64,000 nt of DNA from Clarkia xantiana subsp. parviflora (lineage: Eukaryota; Streptophyta; Magnoliopsida; Myrtales; Onagraceae), in contig JAPTYO010000010.1 in the NCBI GenBank assembly GCA_036873135.1, positions 18,841,772 through 18,905,771 on the forward strand, read 5' to 3'. The notes beneath the pieces are model-generated. The model had not been told where the DNA came from. It saw only the letters and a list, made by a program, of their open reading frames with translations, and did not search any database. The position numbers were made by a program, and so were the translations under genes. This document shows, piece by piece, positions 60,194-64,000 of this stretch; position 1 is the stretch's first letter, and each line of letters begins with the position of its first letter.

Positions 60194-61093
60194 TATTTTT
60201 TTTTTTATTTATATAAATCTTCTGTTATAGCTGTTGCTTGATTCTGCGGTAGAAGGTGTAGAACACGCTGTTAGAGTAAATTACACACTAGTTAATCTGT
60301 ATTGGTTATTTATCATAACACTAATTCGTATTTACGGTGCATCGAATTGATTGTATGTCCCTTCTACTTATGTTGTTAACTGCTGTCCCAGATTTAAAAT
60401 CAGTTGAAAAAAGTGAAGATTAACAAATTTTATAGTTGTGAAACTGAATATCAACATTTTAAATCTAGGACAGCTATTAGAAACATGTTCTATAGTTCTA
60501 TTTTTTTTTTTATTTAGGTTTTTAACCCTAAATAATTAACTCATAGACCCTTGGATAAAATTTCATAACTAACTCAACAAGCAAGCAAGATTTATCAAGA
60601 AAAAGATTGGTTATCTGCAAAACAGTATTCTGCATTGTTATCCAGGATTGCATACCGAATTGGTAACTGAATTTTCTATCTAAACGAATACATTTTTAGT
60701 GGCTAGCTTGCCATGCAAGTCAAAACACAAGATTTGCGTTTATTGTTGATTTCGACTTTAGTCATGGCCATTATTGGTCCAAAAATTGAAACTTTTTCCT
60801 TAGTATTGTTCAATCTCATCCATCCCGAATCGCAGTTGCTGCCAATACCGAATTGGTTGCACTTGCAAGGTTGTTGACACAGGGTTGAAGAAGATTCTAA
60901 GATATTTCAGATCATTCCTTGACAAAGCGTAATAAAAAGTTTGGTTTCATAATTTTCATGAATCTGAGATATTCAGCATACTCAGATCCTAACATCACCG
61001 ACTAAACCCGAGAAGGCAAGAAAGTTAATAATTATAACCAGGGATTATATGGATATTCGGAATTCAAGCTCTGTTTTTGCAGCATAGTGTACT
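60194..61093. other. Shared 3' region between convergent genes, with a MITE fragment
   Basis: About 60,384-60,528 is the right end of a MULE-type MITE (GAATATCAACATTTTAAAT ... TTTTTAACCC) whose left end is missing. The rest should hold the two 3' UTRs. No gene is seen. Confidence 0.45.
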
Positions 61094-63719
61094 CTAAACT
61101 CGGGAATGAGCCATCTCCCCTGTTTTTTGCTTGTTCACATATCCCCTCAGAGAAGGCGACTGCGTTAGACCGTTGGGAGCAACCGTTGTGTTTAGGATCG
61201 CATTCTTTTGCTGCATCCTTCTCCTTGCCAGATAGCCCCGAACCCACGGTGTCACATCCTCATTGATCTTGATACACAAGAAGAAGATAACGCGGTACAC
61301 GATGATCATGCTTAGTAAAATGCCCAGGTTCACCCACTTTGATCGGTTGATGTCGATCTGGAAAATGTTCTCGAGGATATACTCTCCCGGGATTTTACCG
61401 AACCCGGATTGGGTGTCAAACATCAAACCCCTCAAGTCATTTTGGTATTGGCCCTGCAATAGAGTGTTTTGTTAGTACACCGCTTGCAGTTTAAGGTTTA
61501 GGGTTTAAGGTTTTTGTGTATACCTGGAGAGCCCAGTAGTGGAAGCTAATGTACGACATCGGGTATCGCCAAAACGGCTTCGGGATATCCTTCGGGAGGC
61601 GGAAGTACCCCGACACAAGCATGAATATACCCTGTACACCAAGCAAAAGTAGAAACAATGAGCCTCCATTAGGGCTATATATGTGTGACTTGAGGTGCAA
61701 GTTACTGACCTGGATCCCAGCACCGATGATGATCCCCATGAGGAAGTTCGGGACGACACTAGCGATGGCCATCATCAAGCTCTCAACAACTGTGACACTC
61801 GCATAGAGACACAACACGAAGAACAGGTAATGTAGAAAGCCGGGATGGAGGCGGACCATGTAGTAGCATATGGTTCCCGATATAAACGTGATGATGATCA
61901 GGAACGGCATTGCGGATAGCGTGTTGCTGATCACAAATGCCGTAACCCCGTAATGTCCATTCAGCCTCTCCCTTTGAAAAACCTGAAATTTATTCAACAT
62001 TTTCAGTTAACAATGGTTTTTGATAAGAGCTTGAAGCTGTTTAGCCTCATCACTCACCTTCATGTCTTCCACGAAAGACGGGAATCCACCAATCGACATG
62101 AAAGTGACAAAACCGAACACGAACGATGCGCAAGACCCTCTCGCCTGTTTCAACAGAAAGCAACAAAGATTCAGTAACTAATTAAAGATCATTTCGGAAA
62201 CACGGTTTTTGCGACGTTTCGTCGGTAAAAGTCATTGTTTCTAGTAGAAGTGAGGATCATACCAGGATTGAATTGTAACCCGTTCCGACGTTGAGATAGA
62301 TCGTTCCGATACAAATGGTAACCACGACGTAGATGACGAGGCGGAGCCAGTAATATCCGAAATCTCGAGACATGTTGATGAGGGAACGCTTTGTCAAGGT
62401 ATAAGTCTGCATCAAGAAACTAGCTTGGCTGCCTCCTGAATCTAGCACAGTGCCTCTCTGCAAAATACATTAAAGTTTAATAACGTGTCAGCTGACATAA
62501 CATCCTCATTAATTCTGGTATATATATATATATAGTAGTACTTACGACTTTGGCGATCTGATCGATTTTCTCATTAGCTGCATAGCATTGCTGTGAAGTT
62601 CGATAGTAGTTGATGAGTGATCGAGTGGCTTCCGAAGTGGTAGTCTTCTCTAGAGGATCATCAAGTGCGACGAACTGCATAGGAATTATTCAAGTTTTCA
62701 TTAATCATTGGTATCATCATCGAGTCGCTTATATATATTACGCGTCCGCGATAATTACCCTAAGTTTCATCGAGCCTCGAAGAGTAGCTTTAACTTTGTC
62801 GAAATCGGAGTTAATGCATCTGAGGAAATGGTCAGATGGGTTCCTTAGAGCAGGGCAGGGGAATCCAGCTTGAGCAAAGAACTGCATTCCAAACCAAACC
62901 AACTTAAATTTCCGACGATGCTTGTTGTGTTGTATATGTTAATAATAAGAAATGCACTTTAACCAACTGTTTCATAAGTCCAAACTTATGGGTTAAGGCA
63001 TTTAGCACACTCGTATACTATATATCAATGGTATATAGTCAGGACGGTGTTACACTAATCTAATTACCTCATAAGCATCTGACGCCTGTCCAAAATAGAC
63101 CGTTTTGCCTCCTGACAGCAAGAACAACCGATCGAACAACTCGAACACCTCACTGCTCGGTTGGTGGATGGACGCGATAACGGTTCGCCCGTCACGCGAT
63201 AGGCCACGCAGAGTCTGCGTTACGAAAAAAGCCGACGCACTACAACATACGAAGAAACATTTATATATAAGAATATCACAATCATATATAAGCTTTTTGT
63301 AAATACAATAATAAGAACGTAACATTAGTGCTTATACTGGGGTTTTATATTTCCTAATTTTAAGGATACACCAGACCAGATTGGTTGATTTTCAATTATT
63401 TTAACTGATTAACATACATACATACATACCTGTCTAGGCCGCTGGTGGGTTCATCAAGGAAAAGGAGCCTTGGCCTCATCAAGATCTCAATAGCAATGCT
63501 GACTCGTCTCTTCTCTCCGCCGCTAATACCTCTTAAGTGCCAGTTTCCAACAACCGTATCCGCACAGTCCTGAAGACCCATCTCGATAATGGTGCTCTCC
63601 ACCAGCGCCCGTTTCTCCGACCTCGGCATCTTGTCGGGGAGCCGCAGCCGGGCGGAATACCATATTGTCTCCCTCACCGTTAGTGTCCCGATAAGGTTGT
63701 CATCTTGAGTCACGTACGC
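61094..63719 (-). CDS. ABCG11: ABC transporter G family member 11-like (5' end outside the gene model)
   Basis: Nine exons in transcript order are 63719-63430, 63239-63068, 62881-62759, 62674-62546, 62457-62263, 62144-62058, 61982-61710, 61631-61524 and 61453-61094. They join in frame to 578 residues. ABCG11-type half-transporters dimerise in the plasma membrane and export wax and cutin lipids from epidermal cells. Visible parts are the Q-loop (AYVTQDDNL), the ABC signature ([12 protein letters not shown]), Walker B ([13 protein letters not shown]), the H-loop ([12 protein letters not shown]) and then six hydrophobic segments, for example [20 protein letters not shown]. Walker A and about 125 N-terminal residues are missing because upstream exons lie beyond the right edge. 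Close agreement with Arabidopsis ABCG11 near [20 protein letters not shown] and [18 protein letters not shown] favours that member over ABCG12/15. No lesion is seen. Confidence 0.92.
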
Positions 63720-64000
63720 CTAATATAATTACCATCATCATTCCCCACTCATCAATATAACCAATTTGTCAATAATTAAATTTAGCTAGTACCGTCCATC
63801 ATTTTAAGATTTTTTTTACATAAACAAAAATTATTATTGTTTACGAGAGATTTATTTATAAGGAAAATAAAATGGTTAAGAATCTAAAAATAATATCAAA
63901 TATAGGTAAAATTGCTGATCGGTGTCTTTGGTTTAAAATGTTGATATTTAGTATATCAACTATTAGACTGATTGGTTTTCACTTGTTTATTTTAATTAAC
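63720..64000 (-). other. Intron of the ABCG11-like gene with a MITE left end
   Basis: No exon is visible, so Walker A is further right. From about 63,873 the text (GGTTAAGAATCTAAAAATA, then TTTAAAATGTTGATATTTAG) matches the left part of the MITE copies at 29,444 and 60,384, cut by the window edge. Confidence 0.5.

Noticed and set aside
1..64000. tRNA or rRNA genes, organellar insertions and a biosynthetic gene cluster.
   Set aside because: No cloverleaf with conserved box A/B, no rRNA-like segment and no plastid or mitochondrial gene was recognised. The neighbouring genes have unrelated roles.

Overview
This window is nuclear DNA of a flowering plant, almost certainly a eudicot. The protein-coding genes are interrupted by GT-AG introns. 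The proteins are plant types (DOMON-cytochrome b561, half-size ABCG wax/cutin exporter, class II RNase T2, FBL12-type F-box/LRR). The intergenic DNA is very AT-rich and packed with plant transposons. I cannot name the species from sequence alone.

Layout: 1-20,400 is gene-poor. It holds a 3' LTR (879-1546) of a Gypsy-like element, a hAT-type MITE with a perfect 8-bp target duplication (1772-2561), a Copia-type LTR followed by its initiator-tRNA primer site (2868-3398), and then several Helitron-like elements (ca. 5.7-10.05, 10.27-12.19, 12.19-15.41 and 16.63-19.73 kb). The first Helitron-like region carries broken exons that resemble TWD40-1, a subunit of the TPLATE endocytic complex. The first intact gene is a double-hotdog acyl-CoA thioesterase (20,440-22,820, +). 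Next come a MULE-type MITE, hAT-like repeats, a 1.27-kb near-perfect foldback element and another Helitron-like copy. MED19 of the Mediator complex lies at 30,429-32,572 (-), with a leader exon near 35 kb. A Gypsy-type LTR and a retrotransposon-like coding fragment (35.6-38.4 kb) run directly into an RNS2-like ribonuclease gene (38,405-40,684, +). That gene lacks its signal-peptide exon and has Gln in place of the first catalytic His. A three-deep transposon nest (41.4-44.4 kb) precedes GPN3 (45,036-47,522, +). FBL12 (51,164-52,387, +) follows, with a long leader intron holding three diverged copies of a ca. 300-bp unit. After a MITE with an expanded palindromic array (54.6-55.9 kb) come a cytochrome b561/DOMON gene (57,772-60,193, +) and, tail to tail with it, a 5'-truncated ABCG11-like transporter (61,094-63,719, -).

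The genes belong to unrelated housekeeping or cell-surface functions (acyl-CoA hydrolysis, transcription, RNA turnover, Pol II assembly, protein turnover, membrane redox, cuticular lipid export). Nothing suggests a co-functional cluster. The most unusual material is a group of non-coding elements with ends close to GGGTTAATAACC...GGTTATTAACCC and 9-bp target duplications (Mutator-like). Three have perfect duplications and two more have one mismatch. The other striking object is the RNS2-like copy, whose frame stays open across eight introns only if a 4-nt micro-exon is used.
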